Assembly: GCA_014529385.2 (NCBI GenBank)
Contig: CM043948.1
Location: forward strand, 76,487,291 to 76,551,290
Origin: Adiantum capillus-veneris
Lineage: Eukaryota > Streptophyta > Polypodiopsida > Polypodiales > Pteridaceae
Length of the DNA stretch: 64,000 nucleotides
Reading direction: 5' to 3'
Below the pieces are notes generated by a model. It did not search any database, had not been told where the DNA came from, and worked only from the letters and a program-made list of their open reading frames with translations. Positions 12,938 through 24,408 of this stretch are shown here, in pieces; within the stretch, counting starts at the first letter, position 1, and each line of letters opens with the position of its first letter. The position numbers and the translations under genes are program-made.

Positions 12938-14539
12938 ATGGATTTGGCATCTACATCATTGCCAGGGTTTGTGCTTTTCCATACAAAGTTTGATGGTTCA
13001 AACTTTGAACATTGGAAAGCAGGTATGCATGATGCATTGACTCAGTTGGGCCAAGTGTTGCCACTACAGGGCATGGATGCTAGGCCAGAGTCTGTGATTG
13101 ACGATGAGTGGGAGGACTTGGATGATCTTGCACGTCGACGATCATGTTACACCTTGGTGAGTCTGTCTATCGCATTGGTTTGGATGCAAGTACAACTAGA
13201 GAGTTATGGCAAAGATTGTGCAATGCTTTTGGCACAAATGAGTCTAGAGAGATGCCTACAGTCAAAGGACGATCTTGCAGACATAGAGATGTTGTGTGTT
13301 GGCATTGTGGTCAAACAGGGCATGTACGTAGGCGTTTTTTTCGACGGATGAGACAGCGTAGGAGACAACACAGGAGGGATGCTATCACTTTGGATGATGT
13401 GCGAGCAGATGTAGCGTATGTGGCTACGCATGACGGAGATGTCGACTTTGCTTCCATGTTTACTCTTGACTTTCTTATGTTGGTTTTTGATGACACATTA
13501 CCTTCGCATTGGATACTAGATGTGAGTGCTAGGTTTCACGTCACGCCGAGTCATGAGTGGTTTAGCACATATGCTAGTGGTATGCTTGGACGTGTGTGTC
13601 TAGCTGATGGTTCAGTGCACAACATAGTTGGTGCAGGAGATGTCAAACTATCGTTATCGAGTGGTGCATCATACATGTTGCGAGATGTATGCCATGTGCC
13701 AGGTTTGAGACAGAGCTTGATCTCTGTGAGTCACTTACGAGATAGCGGATGGCACGTAGTGCTGGATAAGCACAGTTTCAGATTGCATTGTGGACAGCTA
13801 GGCATAGCTAGAGGTGCTAGTGTTGGCACGATTCATGCGATGTGAGTACGTCATGTGCGAGACGGCACAGTTTTCGTGAGTACGCAGCCATGCACAGAGA
13901 TGAGGCATGTCTCCTTTGCGGATAGGTTGCATGATGCTCCAGTTTGTGAGCAAGTTGAGCCAGTTGTGCAGCAGGGCATGTCATTCGTTGATACGATGAT
14001 GGATATGGATGGCTTGAGTGCTAAGGATTCAGCCGTGATTCAATCATTCATGGATATGCTTAGGCAAGAAGGCTAATGTATGTGAGCTAGAACTAGGCAT
14101 TGCTCTTACCACATAGGGTTCAGGACAGATAGATGCTCTTGGTGCACATGTGACATGCGATGGACACGAGGATGGATTCCAAGGATCAAAGTTCGGGTGT
14201 TAGGGTGATATCCATGAGTGGAGTTCTGAGCCATGTTTGACTGCGATGGTCAAATTGGCAGATATTGCTAGGATTGCATTAGCATTCGGGAGTCTCATGT
14301 ACGAGATACTCATCTCGAGACCCGAGATTGCATTTGCAATAGGTGCATTTGCAATGGGAGCAGTTAGTCGTGCAGTGATTGACGTTGGCCTTGAGCGTAG
14401 GGGTACTTTGCAGCATATGGTGAGATACCTGCAGGATGTGTGCGGCTTTGGTGAGGAGCATGGTGTCGATCGCTCTATACTTCCTCTACAATTAGAGCTG
14501 GATGCACACATATTGAGTGAGCCAGTGGGCATTGGCTGA
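12938..14539 (+). pseudogene. Copia element 1 gag-protease-RT remnant
   Basis: Starts at ATG 12938 (MDLASTSLPGF). Copia gag features follow: KFDGSNFEHWKAGMHDAL, then after a frameshift near 13170 TTRELWQRLCNAFGTN. The zinc knuckle CWHCGQTGHVRRRF (from 13297) has Phe in place of the last Cys. The protease motif WILDVSARFHVTP (Asp at 13519) has lost the D-S-G-A core. Near 14237-14430 the text FGSLMYEILISRPEIAFAIG and LQHMVRYLQDVCG matches the junction between copia RT and RNase H. Integrase and the RT catalytic core are absent. The 11400-12900 leader is non-coding. Confidence 0.75.
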
Positions 14540-14622
14540 GGTCATACTTGTGATGGCCTTGTACAGGTTTTGTACGGTTTTCTTTTCTCTCTCACGGCCA
14601 CATTGGCCTTTACGTGGGAGGT

Positions 14623-14892
14623 TGTTGGGGTAAAGCCCCATGTGGTCGGTTAGGCCAGGTGCTCGCCCACTATACTTATTTATTATGTACATAATAGAAT
14701 AAGGGGGATCACATGTAGAGAGTGAGTTTCAGCCCCTGCAAACACAAGGTCTCCTCTTTTCATCTCTTAATAGAATAAGGGGGCTCACATGTAGAGAATG
14801 AGTTTCAGCCCCTGCAAACACAAGGTCTCCTCTTCTCCTCTTTTCTCCATTGCTACACACACACTCACACACGCTCTCGCTCGCGCACTTCA
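14623..14892 (+). repeat. 3' LTR of copia element 1 with internal duplication
   Basis: 270 bp against 194 bp in the 5' LTR. The extra 76 bp is a tandem duplication (14693-14768 and 14769-14844, each starting AATAGAATAAGGGGG). The length difference equals the duplication exactly. Confidence 0.9.
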
Positions 14893-15316
14893 TGAGTCAA
14901 ACCTTGTGATTCCAAAGCCGATGGAAGACTCTGGGAAGGGAAAGATCATAGAATTCTACAGACCTATTCTAGAGCTAGTTTGGGCTCCAAGGCAAAACCA
15001 ATCTATTTGGCTTAGCTCAGGAAAGGGGGAGTTTCATGAAGCTTCTAGCTCCTCATGTAATGCATCCATAGAGGTAAAAGCTTCTACACAGCCTCCACCT
15101 ACCATAGGCAACCTCCATGAAGTTACAAAAGATTCGACACCTCCCATTGTTCAATTACTACCTAATGCACTAATTCAAGTTCGTTCACGAGAGAGTACCT
15201 TACCACCCTTGCAACTCGATGAGACATCCAAGGTAATAGAGAAATATTGGCTAAAATCCTCCGCTATTAGCATGAATTGGAATAACATGTTCCAAAAGGT
15301 GATGACATCCTTTTAA
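14893..15316 (+). pseudogene. Gag/protease element segment after the copia insertion
   Basis: Open frame continuing the interrupted element: PKPMEDSGKGKIIEFYRPIL, then Ser/Thr/Pro-rich sequence and EKYWLKSSAISMNWNNMF before a stop. No domain recognised. It begins with the second copy of the target duplication, so it belongs to the element interrupted at 11191. Confidence 0.4.
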
Positions 15317-17220
15317 AGTATGATCTACCCAATGACGGGGGAAGTCTTCATTCACGACAGCCTCTTGAATTATTTCCCTCTTTCCCTGACTTCTGAGCTT
15401 TCTGCTTTTAGGGATTGTATATATATAGATATATAGTAGCTAACCACCAATAATAATTTAAAAAAAAATAGTAAAGAGCAAGAGCAATTAGCAAATGAGT
15501 GTGCACAATACTAGTCAAAATCATTAACCCAGACCTACACATGTCACATCAGGTACACTGAAACAGAAACCTATGTCACCAAACACCTAACCATCCTCTA
15601 TTTGTGTTCATAGATATGGTTGATTATTACAAATATTCTTTTTACCTGTCCCAAGTAATGCATTTATGTTATCCTCATATATTCTCCAGATAGGATTCGA
15701 TTGAAACACTTGCTTGTGAGAGAAATGTTGAGGGGTTAGAGTGGCTATTCCGCTTCTTGACTACGATGGATCCCTATTCTATCCAGGAAGTTCCCACAAT
15801 TGCCCAAGTTTACCCTTTTTCCCAGGCTGAGTATGCACGCCTCGTGATGTTCCTAATACTATTATGCACGAAAGAGGACGAGGGTGATAATGGTGATTGG
15901 ACACAGGCCTTACCGAAGAGGATTACACCTACCTTGATGATGAGGATGGTGATCTAGACTTGGAGCTACCGAGTGATCTCTACAACCTCCACTTACTTTG
16001 ATCCTCATCACTCGCATGATGGAGGGTAGGTAGGATTAGTATGATAGGAATGTTTCTATTTTAGAGTTTAGTGATTAGCAAAGTTCTTTTTTCCCTCATA
16101 TGTGCCTCTGGAAGGTGGATGTTTGGTGGTGACTATTGTGAAGTTTGTGACTACATAAGGATTCCTTCAAAGGACAATGACAATGGTTGTTTACATGTTA
16201 CAAAACGGATGTTCTCCATTATATCAGGTGTACTACTTTCTTTTATCTATGCTTTCCACGGTTACATTTTTGCATGTTGTCATTTGAGTTTCTAACAATG
16301 CATAAAATTTATGAAGCTGTGGCATTGCCAATTTAAATGCTATTATTTTGTCAAACTTCTAGTACCTTGTTCTTCTCTTTGAGTTTGGTCTATTAGTTGG
16401 CTTTAAGTAGGTATCAGGATCTTAGGCTAAACTAAGCCACTTAATTGCTGACTTTAATTCCTAAATAGTCTATTAATTGTAGTAACTTTAGTAATGTTTT
16501 AGGCTATGAGGATATAGTTTTCTCTAGCTTATTCCACCTAAGTGTGACATGTTGTGGAAGTCCATGTGTTAAGCTAGCATTTGAGACCTCAAGTCTCCCA
16601 GCTAGTTTATGCTCAAGCTGGTATTTGAGACCTCGAGTCTCCCAGTTGCTGCTGGTATTTGAGACCTCGAGTCCCCTAGCTACTTGTAGCAACTATGACA
16701 AAAAAAAAAAAAAGAGAAAGCAAATAGCATAAACTTCCTTGTATTCTATGTTGATCACACTTAAGTGGTATAAATGACAAGATCACTAGTCTTTAGACCC
16801 CGATGAGCATTCCTAGGGTTAACTACTCTCTAGTCGATATTTTTTAATTAACGTTGGTCAATCTAGTACTTACTTTAGCTCTAGCTCTTGTGTACTTCTC
16901 TTAGAGTCAACCTAATAGGCCTTTCTAGTACTTACTTTAGCTCTAGCTCTTGTGTACTTCTCTTAGAGTCAACCTAATAGACCTTAACTCAATTACATTT
17001 TATTGAGGTACTACGCTTGTTCTAGTTGGCAATGTTACATTTCATGAATTTTTTTACTTTACTTTTTTGCAATTCCTAGAATATCATGTATACATCTCAC
17101 TTATTGCATGCCTGCATATGCTGCCTTTGAGCTTTCACAATGTTGTTTTTCTTCTGCTGAGGTACTCCTATCGTGGATCCCAATGTTGCAATGTTATATT
17201 CCAAAGGTAGAATCTACATC
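15317..17220 (+). other. Non-coding 3' part of the gag/protease element
   Basis: No domain-bearing ORF. Two tandem structures are visible: about three copies of a ~45-bp unit containing ATTTGAGACCTC at 16571-16690, and a 62-bp-period duplication at 16863-16985 (unit CTAGTACTTACTTTAGCTCT). The region ends at the polypurine tract 17221-17230. Confidence 0.6.
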
Positions 17221-17232
17221 AGGAAGGGGGCA

Positions 17233-17392
17233 TGTTAACCACGAGCGTCCACTTCTAGTAGTCATGGGCCGGGCTTGTCGATCCAATAGGAAAAGGGTAA
17301 GAGTGATCTAGGATGAAAGGTGCACTGTAACTGGAACATTTAAGGGTTAGTTGGCTAAGCATGGGCGCCCAAGTGTGAATGGGAGAGCTCAT
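17233..17392 (+). repeat. Conserved start of 3' LTR of the gag/protease element
   Basis: Begins TGTTAACCACGAGCG immediately after the purine tract and CA. It matches 4589-4751. Its right limit cannot be fixed because similarity to the left copy ends near 17392. Confidence 0.7.
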
Positions 17393-17479
17393 ATCACCTA
17401 CACCTAAAATTCACTCATTCTCTCATTTGTGCAATTGAAGAGTGCTCTTGCTCCATCTCCATCTTCTTATTCATCTCCT

Positions 17480-17480
17480 T

Positions 17481-17521
<41 letters not shown>

Positions 17522-17527
17522 CTTCTC

Positions 17528-17603
<76 letters not shown>
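17480..17603. repeat. (GT)n then (GA)n compound microsatellite
   Basis: (GT)n at about 17480-17520 and (GA)n at about 17528-17603, separated by ATGCTTCTCA. Confidence 0.95.
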
Positions 17604-17604
<1 letters not shown>

Positions 17605-18907
17605 TTGAGCATTGCGACATCACAGCGGCTGTGAGGCGGTTGAGCACGGCACATTGGTAGCTCCCTCTTCTTTGCAGCAAGGAATCCTCCACGAAGGCGA
17701 GCATAGGGCGGTGAGTGACACACCCTTGCTCTCTTGAGCTTGCTAGATTAATCTGGTTGTGTGCTTGCAGCCATTTGTGGCTCAGACACAGTGTATGCCA
17801 AGTCCCTTGCTTTGACACGTGCAGCAGATGCGTATACAAGGTATGCTTTCCAAGTTATGAGAGAGAACAAGAGAATTTCCTTGTCTTAATGATCAAGCAT
17901 ATTGTTTTGGCGGATAAAACCATCACAAAAATGTATCATCCCAATAATGTATTTCGTTCAGGATGGTCACGGAGCCCAGTCGCGGAGCCCGGTCGATTCA
18001 CTCTATATATGAAACGGGACGCCACCTGCGAGCGGACAACTTTGATAAAACCCCTATATACGCGACTCATATTAGGGTATATGACCCCCCTTTCTATGCT
18101 TATACAACAATCCATGCAAAAAACTATCATATCCCTATCTTACATATAAAGTTTAGGTCTTACATGATCTAAATGAGTAAAACTAGTCAAAGAGCGTGTA
18201 TCATAGTGACTGACAACTTATTAAGGAACCACTTCTAGTGATAACTAGATGTACCCTCAATGTGTCTTAGTTTGACTTTGAAACTATGTGCCCGTTCAGC
18301 CTTCACTCTACCTACTCGTCCAACTCTAGTCTAATTCTGACCCATCTAAATTACTCCAAAAACATGGTTATAAAGTTTTGCTAGATTCTCCATGTAAATT
18401 TACATCTATACAAACTCTTTATAGCTTTCATCTATCAACAAATGAACTATATACAATGGAGTGTTAGTTCTTGCGTGTATCTTTGTAGCTATTGACTCAC
18501 AAGTTTGAGGGAAGAATATTTTGGGAAGCCATGATTTTGAAACACAAAAACTTCCTCTCATGTTTCCTTTTCTCACTTCTCCCCCTCCCCAATAAATATG
18601 ATACCCCCTTCCTTATTTTTAAGCTTGGGAGATAAATTACTGGGGGTCTACCCCTAACTTATACGCTTATGTAACTTGTAAAAAAAACCCTCCCCTGCAC
18701 TTACGTGGTGCGGTAAGTTTTCCATGGTGAATCCCCCGGGTCACGGAGGTAGCTTATCCCTGTATTAAATTGCAAGAAAGAGAACTTCCAATCCGACAAC
18801 TTATAGCGGAGGTTCGACATGATTATGCAAGAGTGTAGCCAGTAGTCTGGACGATGTTCATGAGTCGGAAAGTCATCCATGCGGAAGGGAATAGGGGGTT
18901 GAGAGAG
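17604..18907. other. No recognisable gene
   Basis: Open frames here, the longest about 144 codons at 17715-18149, show no domain, signal or repeat I recognise and look like chance ORFs. Confidence 0.5.
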
Positions 18908-19427
18908 AGAAATGAAATGAAATAAAATGAAATTTTATATATTAAACGGCTACAAAATCACCCATGAGTAGGAGACCAAATTGATACAATCCTTAATCTT
19001 GGTGGATCTAATGCAATGTCTGGGTACAAATGAAATGAAGTAAAGTGAAATACTTAAAAATAAGACTAAAACTAAAAGCCTAAAATTGCTATTAAAATCA
19101 GCTTGATCATCGTCAAATCGGTCGTCCACGAAAGTATTGCACAGGTCGCAAAAGAGCTACATGAATGTCCGCTTCTGTAGGTAGTTGTACTGGAAGGGGA
19201 AGAGAGAGAAATGAAATGTTATATTACTCATCTTCCAAAGGCCTATGGACCAAACCAATAAAATTTGTATGGCTCTAATACAATGTCTGGGTGCAAAATA
19301 AAATATAGGAAAATAATCGCTAAAAATGAACATCATCTGAGGATGGAGGCCGTCTATGATGTTCAAGAAAGTATTGCAGCAATTGCTGCAGAGCTTCTTC
19401 AATGTCTGCTTCTGTACCTAGTCATCC

Positions 19428-19508
<81 letters not shown>
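18908..19508 (+). repeat. Two more copies of the ~250-bp repeat plus (GA)n
   Basis: Copies at about 18908-19187 and 19204-19428 show the same block order as 1-949: GAAATGAAATGAAATAAAATG, ATGAAGTAAAGTGAAA, GAAAGTATTGCA (near 19129 and 19368) and TGTCCGCTTCTGTAGGTAG (near 19166). The second copy runs straight into an interrupted (GA)n tract at 19430-19507, like the copy ending near 585. Confidence 0.72.
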
Positions 19509-19510
<2 letters not shown>

Positions 19511-20012
19511 GGGGGGGTTGTAATCATGCACTGAGGAGCTTATAGCCACCGATGCTCATGTGCTTTGGCCTGAAAATGTTAAACGCTACCTATTATCACG
19601 CTTGTGCTTCTCATTCTGCATGCATCCTTGCAAATTTGGATGGTTTCAGGTCCTTTGTTGCAGGCTGAAAGCATAGTTGTCAAGGACACTACTTTTTTTT
19701 TTGTAGGAAATTAGCCTTTTTTGGGGAAGTCTTTTTTATCCACTTTATTAGGAAATTCGCTTTTATCTTTTTTTGGGCAATTATTTTATGTAAAAAAAAT
19801 GTTTGGTTTGTAACAACATGGTTCTATGTAATGATTATAGACGAGTCATGCTCTCTCTCTCTCTCTCTCTCTCTCTCCCCCCCTCCCCCCCCCCTTTGTG
19901 TTCATGACATAGCCGATTCTGTAGTTGTAGCTCTTTACCTCTCTACACTACCCACACTCTTTCCAACATGGAATTCATAGATTGACCAAAGAATACAACT
20001 GGTTTTCCTAGC
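19509..20012. other. Spacer with (CT)n tract
   Basis: No gene recognised. A pure (CT)n tract spans 19851-19876 followed by C-rich sequence. Confidence 0.6.
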
Positions 20013-20387
20013 ATGGAGAATATGCAGGGTTGCATAAACATGGATAATCCTCAAGGCATGGAATTCACAACTACTTCTCTTGGCATGGTGAATGAGCAAG
20101 GCTATCCAAACAGGGATTGGACTACTGTGCAAGGCTTCCTAAACAGGGATTGGACTATGGAGAGGAATGCAAGTGTTCACATCATGGACATCGCTTCTAT
20201 GCATGAGTATTGGGTTGTTAAGAAACAAGAACAGATAAGGAAAGAAAAAGAAATCAGGAGGTTGCAAGATCCATCTTTAATGGATGAAGCCAAATCAAGA
20301 AAGAATATTTGTTCAGCTATGGAAAAGTTTTGGCACACACAGACACTAGGTCTTACAAGAAGTATCCAGACAGAGTTATTCCAATAA
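20013..20387 (+). CDS. Uncertain ORF, unrecognised
   Basis: 124 codons. The N-terminal half has internal repeats (NRDW twice, M-x-N-x-Q-G-x twice). The C-terminal half has a charged, probably helical stretch (KKQEQIRKEKEIRRLQD). Similar-looking coding text seems to continue in other frames to about 20830 (for example VGRGLEEKFKHPVNLLDDSQ). I do not recognise a family. It lies just upstream of the GTACC array and the transposase-like gene, so it could belong to the same element. It may equally be a chance ORF. Confidence 0.3.
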   Translation: MENMQGCINMDNPQGMEFTTTSLGMVNEQGYPNRDWTTVQGFLNRDWTMERNASVHIMDIASMHEYWVVKKQEQIRKEKEIRRLQDPSLMDEAKSRKNICSAMEKFWHTQTLGLTRSIQTELFQ

Positions 20388-20869
20388 CTCATGCTTCGTC
20401 CTACTTTTAAGTATCTGCAAACATGAATAGGTAATGTTGAAAGCACTCTTCTATATAGCATTCGTAACACCCTCAACCATCTCAAGGTGCCCCGCTCAAT
20501 AGATGAGCTCTTCTTGAAGAGATCTTCTTTAACGATAATACTGATGGCACAACACAAATGAACCATACAAGGATAGCAGGTAAACATTGCTGCAGCCAGT
20601 TATCGTCTTGAGATTAAAGATGATGAGGAAGTTTTTCCATTGAGTGCTTGTCAAAGATAATTGCCTCAAGGTAACATTGTCATAGGTGAAGTAAGTCGAG
20701 ATCTAGTTTATGTCTTTTGGAGCTTAGAGACTCAAGTTTTGCCAAAAAAAAAAGGACATATGTCGGAAGAGGATTGGAAGAAAAATTCAAACATCCAGTG
20801 AATCTTCTCGATGACTCTCAGGTAAATTCAAACAGTTGCTAATGTCTTTTGTGCCTCTGTATTTTCTCA

Positions 20870-21810
20870 GGTGTAATGTATTCTACTTATAGTACTTGAA
20901 GGTATCCATTTGTTTTACCTCATACAGTACCTCTAGTAACTTGCTGAAGGTATATCATTTGGTACATGTAGCAACCTAAGGTATAACAGTAGCTATATTA
21001 ATATGAAGGTACTCCATTTTTATACCTTATAATGCCCAATGCTTCCACGCTAGGTACTCAATAGCACTTTTCATGTGATTGGAGTACCCTATAATAATGT
21101 TCATAGGTCCTTCATCTATCCTATACTACCATATAAGGTACACTATAGTACATTCCATCTGATTTGGAGTACTCTATAGAACCTTGTGATGTAGGCCAAA
21201 GTACATCTATCTACCATATAGTAGCATGTTATATAGATCACCCTAAAATGTACTAAAAAACTACCCTATAATTCCATGTTATGTACTACATAATATCCCC
21301 ATCCACCCTATAGCATTACTCAAGGTAATCTATAGTACATTTCCTACTACAAAACAAAAATATCTTTCTGATAAAGTCTCACAGTATCAAGATTGGTACT
21401 ATACACCACCAAATTGGTACTTTATGGCATCCACCCTGTACCACCATTTAAGGTACTCTATAAGACATTTGAAACTAGTTTCAAACTTGGTATTGAGCAA
21501 TACCAAATTGGTACTCTACTCCACCAAATGGTAAAGTACCAAATAACTAATGTATTACTATACCAAATTTGGTACTGTACAAAACACAATTGCTACTGTA
21601 CTTTACCAAATGTACCAAAATTGGTACAATACAGGACCAAAAATTGGTACTATACAGGACCAAATGGTATTGTTCTATACCAAATGACATTGTACCAAAT
21701 GGTACTGTACAAAATGGATAATATTTTACATCCCCACATTTGGTATTGTAGTGTACCAAATGGTATTGTATTGTACCAAATGCTACTATACAAAATGGCT
21801 AACATTTTAC
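20870..21810. repeat. GTACC/GGTAC motif array, left block
   Basis: About 900 bp densely studded with GTACC and GGTAC words in both orientations, grading rightwards into units like TACCAAATTGGTACTATAC that are themselves palindromic. Spacing is irregular, so this is not a simple satellite. A second block at 29035-29360 shares phrases such as TAGTTTCAAAC followed by TACCAAA..TTGGTACT. Clustered inverted short motifs of this kind resemble subterminal transposase-binding regions of DNA transposons. Confidence 0.75.
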
Positions 21811-21849
21811 TCTCATAAGCTATTTTGTTTTAATGTCACATGTTGAGTT

Positions 21850-23731
21850 GTACAAAAATTCAAGAGGGCCCATCCAAAAGTGGAAATCTCTCTTAGATGT
21901 TTTGAGGCTTTAAGGCCTTACTTTGTCCGAAAATTGAAGTAGCGATATACGTGTTGCTCTGTATATCATGTCCAAACGATATATTTGAAAGAGGCATTTA
22001 ATCAAATGCGACAAAACAAGTTTGGGCATCATGGAAAGGATCATGCCTGCACGTGTTCCATTTGTTGCAATGATGATTTAGGTAAGTGTACTACAAACCA
22101 ATCAATGTGTCATAGCATCCCTCATATGTGGGAATCACTTTTATGTCCAAACGCTCATGATGCAAAATACTATGCAAAAAAATCTTGTTTGGGGATTGCT
22201 CTAGATGTGGCATAAACAGGTTCACATTGTGTCCTGATGAGATTTTAGTGGATAGTGGGGAGGTCACTCTGAAGATCTTCACAGATATTTCAAATGGGCA
22301 AGTTGATAAAGGTGGGTCAAAGAAGAAAATAAAGGACTTGGTAGTGCAATGAATAAGAATCTCTACTTTTATTGACCTATTCTCATCTCCTCTTAAGAGC
22401 TTCATCAAGCATAAACTACATTTTTCGGTGGCAAGCACAACAATTTAAAGAGTGCTTACTCAAGTTTCCATCAGATGTTGTTGTTTCGGTCATCGATTTT
22501 GAAAAGAATTATCAATTAAAATACAAAATGAGATAAATTCCATGCACTTGTGTTCTAATCAGGTTACAATACTTGTTCACATTACTTATGTGAGAAACTC
22601 AGGAGGTGGTGTTGAAAAGACACTCCATTTTTACATATCTGATGATATGTTGCATGACACTCTATTTGTATAACATTGTTTTCTTCTTCATGACAAGGGG
22701 TTGAAACAAAAAGGCCATTCTTTACGACATCATTGGGTGTGGTCAAATGGTGCAGTGTCTTAGTTTAAAGCACAAAGACCTTTCTACTTTGTGGCTAGGT
22801 ATTATAGTTGACAGGTTTGTAGATAATGGACAACTTTTTAGCATAAGGACATGGAAAAGGAAAGCACCATGGAGCAGGCGCAGTCATAAAGACAATCCTC
22901 ACTCATGAGGAGTTGAAAATAGATGGTTGACCTATGAAGTCTGCAGCCGATGTAGTCAACTATCTAAATGAAACATTTCAACATAGATCCAGTACACAAA
23001 GAGTATTTTGGTCAGTTTCCAAGGATGATGTTTGACGCAATGTCCAATGGGATTGTCAGTGTATTACAGGCTGACGATCATTTCATTGCATTGATGGATA
23101 TTCACAGGATAATCCATGCGCTCTACGATATTGGACACTCTCATGTTTTTATGATTCATGTATCTGTGGGCAATGGAGAAGATGCAAGAACAGACAACAT
23201 GTAGAAGAATGGAAATATTTGATAGTCCAACCATAACTGGAATCAGATGATCCTTGCAGTGATGAAGACAATGATGCCAAAGAAAATAACAGTTTTGATT
23301 TCAATTTGCCAATGCATAATGTCTCTAACCTCCCCATGTATGAAGGGAACCCTGACTGTTTGTGTGAATTGTTGTCAATCGGTGACAACTTTGCAGTCAA
23401 GGTAGCAGAGAAAGGACATGATTTCTATCTGATCAAATGCACCAAAAGGATGTACCAGACAGTGAAGGCACAAAAGGATCCATGGCCCAAAAAAAATGTT
23501 AGAGGGGGGAAAGTAGTTGAAGGCTTGTATTATGGCCAAGTTGAAGGCAGTTTTGCTACATATAGCCTTCTAGATCATACACCTCTAGTTATGATCTACT
23601 CACACCTTGTAAGAGCAGTATGGTTTCCCATGGAGCCTATCCCTGGATGCCAAAATAGGTTCAGGTTATCTACTAAAATTTATGAAAACATATACAATAG
23701 CATGTCATATGATGAGAGTGATCAAGATTAA
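21850..23731 (+). pseudogene. Transposase-like gene of an uncharacterised family, broken
   Basis: Coding text runs through several frames in a consistent order. An N-terminal Cys-rich part (CTCSICCN near 22045) comes first, then VISVIDF-like SVIDFEKNY (22489-22512) and YISDDMLHD (22632-22658). WVWSNGAVS, a TAG and FKAQRPFYFVARY follow (from 22734), then GHGKGKHHGAGAVIK (22847-22891). A Cys-rich patch CFYDSCICGQWRRC (about 23143) and an open C-terminal domain with GDNFAVKVAEKG and SHLVRAVWFPM (to 23731) complete it. From memory this order (D-F-x-x-N-Y, S-D-G-C-x-x-Q-[YF]-K, H-G-K-G-x-x-D-G-x-G) recurs in uncharacterised proteins of plants and animals. It may be an RNase H-fold transposase. Here the expected S-D-G is S-N-G and the conserved Gln is TAG (22761-22763). 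Several frameshifts and stops make it inactive. Confidence 0.6.
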
Positions 23732-23819
23732 CTAATCATGTAACAAACAATACCAAACACAAAGGCAAAAATTAAAGTACCAATAGATTTCTATCACGAT
23801 CTCTGACAGTACTTGGGTT

Positions 23820-24046
23820 TGTTACCATATACATGTGGTAGTGATTTGTGTGAACACACTAGGACTGCCGGGGCATTTTTTCCCTCTTTAGGAGGTTTTT
23901 TCCCCCGTGCATTGTATATACGCCCATCACTCTAGGGCTATCTATCTTTCCATTGCACACTAAGTAACACACTCTCTATTGTGTGCCTTGAGATTTCTTC
24001 GTCTTCTCCAAGCTGTGTGTGTTTCTCTGCAACCCTATTTCCAACA
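23820..24046 (+). repeat. 5' LTR of copia element 2
   Basis: 227 bp, TG...CA ends. Contains GTGCATTGTATATACGCCC, a possible TATA-type promoter region, near 23906-23924. Confidence 0.92.
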
Positions 24047-24048
24047 AT

Positions 24049-24060
24049 TGGTATCAAAAC
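24049..24060 (+). promoter_or_regulatory. Degenerate primer-binding site, tRNA-iMet
   Basis: TGGTATCAAAAC, two bases after the LTR; the standard site is TGGTATCAGAGC, so two positions have changed. Confidence 0.75.
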
Positions 24061-24408
24061 AAGTCACGTCCTCCCGGGCTTAGTCGCCAGCTGCTCCAGC
24101 ACACGCCTGCTCACTTTCTCCGATTTCAGTGAGATTTGGCAAGCGTTCACATGTCGACAAATATTTTGGGAAAGCTCGATGAGCTTGGTCTGCTCAGAAT
24201 TTTGATTTGGGTTCATTTCGGCCTTCGTTTCCACTACAGGCAGTACTGCACAGGCTATTTCGTCATTTTGTGCAGAATTTCTGTCAGTGCCATTTTCTAC
24301 ATAACAGGTGCCTTATAGTCTTCTACGGTTTGTGCTATATATCACAGGTTATTCCCGCTCCGTTTCTCCTATTTTCGGGCAGTTTTCACATCAGGTGCAG
24401 CATTTACC

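Larger units (their letters stand above)
11192..14892 (+). mobile_element. Nested, internally deleted Ty1/copia element 1
   Basis: Bounded by LTRs starting TGTTGGGG and ending CTTCA, flanked by a perfect 5-bp target duplication TGAGT (11187-11191 and 14893-14897). A tRNA-iMet primer site follows the 5' LTR, and a purine tract (about 14614-14621) precedes the 3' LTR. The internal region keeps gag, a damaged protease and a scrap of the RT/RNase H junction. Integrase and most of RT are missing. It inserted into the gag/protease element and so is younger than it. Confidence 0.9.
4589..17392 (+). mobile_element. Ty3/gypsy-like LTR element carrying only gag and protease
   Basis: The two ends share a direct repeat beginning TGTTAACCAC (4589-4751 and 17233-17392). 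A polypurine tract, AGGAAGGGGG (17221-17230), lies just left of the right copy, as expected for a 3' LTR. Between them lie a broken gag frame, a zinc knuckle, a retropepsin-like segment and a second protease-like motif. No reverse transcriptase, RNase H or integrase was found. A 3.7-kb copia element is nested at 11192-14892. The LTR outer limits are uncertain because the copies stop matching after about 160 bp. It looks like a non-autonomous element mobilised in trans. Confidence 0.65.

Noticed and set aside
17715-18149. 144-codon ORF as a gene
   Set aside because: No recognisable domain, odd composition and overlap with another equally long frame; likely a chance ORF.
18640-18760. Third copy of the hAT-like MITE (CCCCGGGTCAC near 18737)
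   Set aside because: Only a short end-like string matches; no paired inverted end or flanking duplication was found.
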